A stretch of 64,000 bases of DNA from Algoriphagus yeomjeoni (GTDB taxonomy: Bacteria > Bacteroidota > Bacteroidia > Cytophagales > Cyclobacteriaceae): the NCBI RefSeq assembly GCF_003259505.1, contig NZ_QLLK01000004.1, forward strand, positions 248,001 through 312,000, read 5' to 3'. Shown one piece after another: positions 63,741-64,000 of this stretch. The stretch's first letter is position 1. Every line of letters starts with the position of its first letter. A program made the position numbers and the translations under genes. The notes beneath the pieces are model-generated. The model searched no databases, was not told the DNA's origin, and worked only from the letters and a program-made list of their open reading frames with translations.

Positions 63741-64000
63741 CTTTTGCAAGGCTTCCTGCCCATTTCTAACTACCTCAAATTCATAGCCTAGTTGATCCAG
63801 CATAAGATGCATAAGCTGAAGATTTAAGTCATTATCCTCTGCCAAAAGAATTCTGAGCGGAAATTCCTTGGCCATTCCATTCCAATTTACCCTCCTTGGC
63901 TGATCATTTAAAGAGTATTCTGTTACTGTGTCTGCTGCTTTCTTAACAATTACCGAAAAGGAAAAAACAGAACCTTTCCCTAGCTCACTTGATATGGCGA
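63471..64000 (-). CDS. Hybrid sensor histidine kinase, C-terminal part
   Basis: The frame runs off the right edge of the window. Reading inward from the edge it gives AISSELGKGSVFSFSVIV, the closing strand of an HATPase domain, a short linker, and then a receiver domain: LRILLAEDNDLNLQLMHLML, the phospho-acceptor in IILMDVQMPILNG, and DYLTKPIRL. The ATG at 63875 would give only the receiver and is an internal Met, not the start. It is predicted to phosphorylate its own receiver. Its 3' end is the intact member of a duplication whose decayed copy lies at 59515-59790. Confidence 0.88.
   Translation of the reverse strand, partial: AISSELGKGSVFSFSVIVKKAADTVTEYSLNDQPRRVNWNGMAKEFPLRILLAEDNDLNLQLMHLMLDQLGYEFEVVRNGQEALQKVKEKEFDIILMDVQMPILNGLDAAKEIRMLGEQGRVFIVGLSANVFDEDQKKAVEAGMDDYLTKPIRLFSLAEKLKEYSLKTELSPKKV

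Noticed and set aside
63471..63875. A stand-alone response regulator of 134 residues
   Set aside because: The frame continues upstream through an HATPase C-terminal strand to the window edge, so the ATG at 63875 is internal to a hybrid kinase.

Overview
The window looks like chromosomal DNA of a Bacteroidota member, most likely Cytophagales (Cyclobacteriaceae, Algoriphagus-like). The evidence is moderate-to-low GC, a serine-palmitoyltransferase-type enzyme, a 58-residue Hc1-type histone-like protein, DUF4249 lipoproteins beside a TonB receptor, two-component propeller sensors, and promoters of the Bacteroidota type (TTTG, 19-20 nt, TAnnTTTG). The genus is an inference; there is no rRNA or tRNA gene here to confirm it.

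Layout. 1-5.8 kb: end of a sphingolipid-type aminotransferase, the histone-like gene, a secreted M1 peptidase (-), a palindrome-rich 182-bp tandem array framed by 26-bp inverted repeats, and a secreted S15 peptidase. 6.0-8.7 kb: an AT-rich solitary PHP-SMC ATPase (TrlF/Ppl-like), the best candidate defence gene, followed by 0.8 kb of non-coding DNA with 42-bp tandem repeats. 9.5-16.5 kb: Ppx/GppA phosphatase (-), then a TonB receptor with two paralogous DUF4249 lipoproteins. 16.6-22.4 kb (-): rfbB, a UDP-sugar epimerase and a GT4 glycosyltransferase; a secreted unknown protein; and a three-gene module of two membrane proteins plus an XRE regulator whose promoter overlaps a perfect palindrome. 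22.5-30.4 kb: proC (+), alaS-gatB-TlpA-like lipoprotein (-), and a D-threonine-aldolase-like enzyme (+).

30.5-37.0 kb (-): a signalling operon with a membrane histidine kinase, a giant CheB-CheR-PAS-kinase, a response regulator, a frameshifted dimerisation-domain stub and a second regulator. 37.5-44.9 kb: PL8 polysaccharide lyase, SRPBCC protein, DUF2306, DUF4375, CorA, a small secreted protein (-) and a DUF922 protease-like protein. 44.9-49.6 kb: a short histidine operon hisGDCB with a promoter, a His-rich leader peptide and a terminator. 49.6-59.5 kb: TPR lipoprotein, ATP-grasp enzyme, polyprenol-phosphate mannosyltransferase-like GT2, LolC/E-type permease, fmt, DUF4412 protein, folA, SDR, cinA and a 2-oxoacid dehydrogenase E2. 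59.5-64 kb: a decayed copy of a receiver-domain gene, a propeller sensor with a dimerisation domain but no ATPase, its overlapping response regulator, and the 3' end of a hybrid kinase whose receiver is the intact counterpart of the decayed copy.

Most of the window is ordinary housekeeping and signalling. The parts that most repay a second look are the TrlF/Ppl-like ATPase, the two sensor-stub/receiver pairs (one broken by frameshifts), the His leader, the operator-in-promoter arrangement of the XRE module, and the duplicated receiver relic that brackets the propeller sensor pair.
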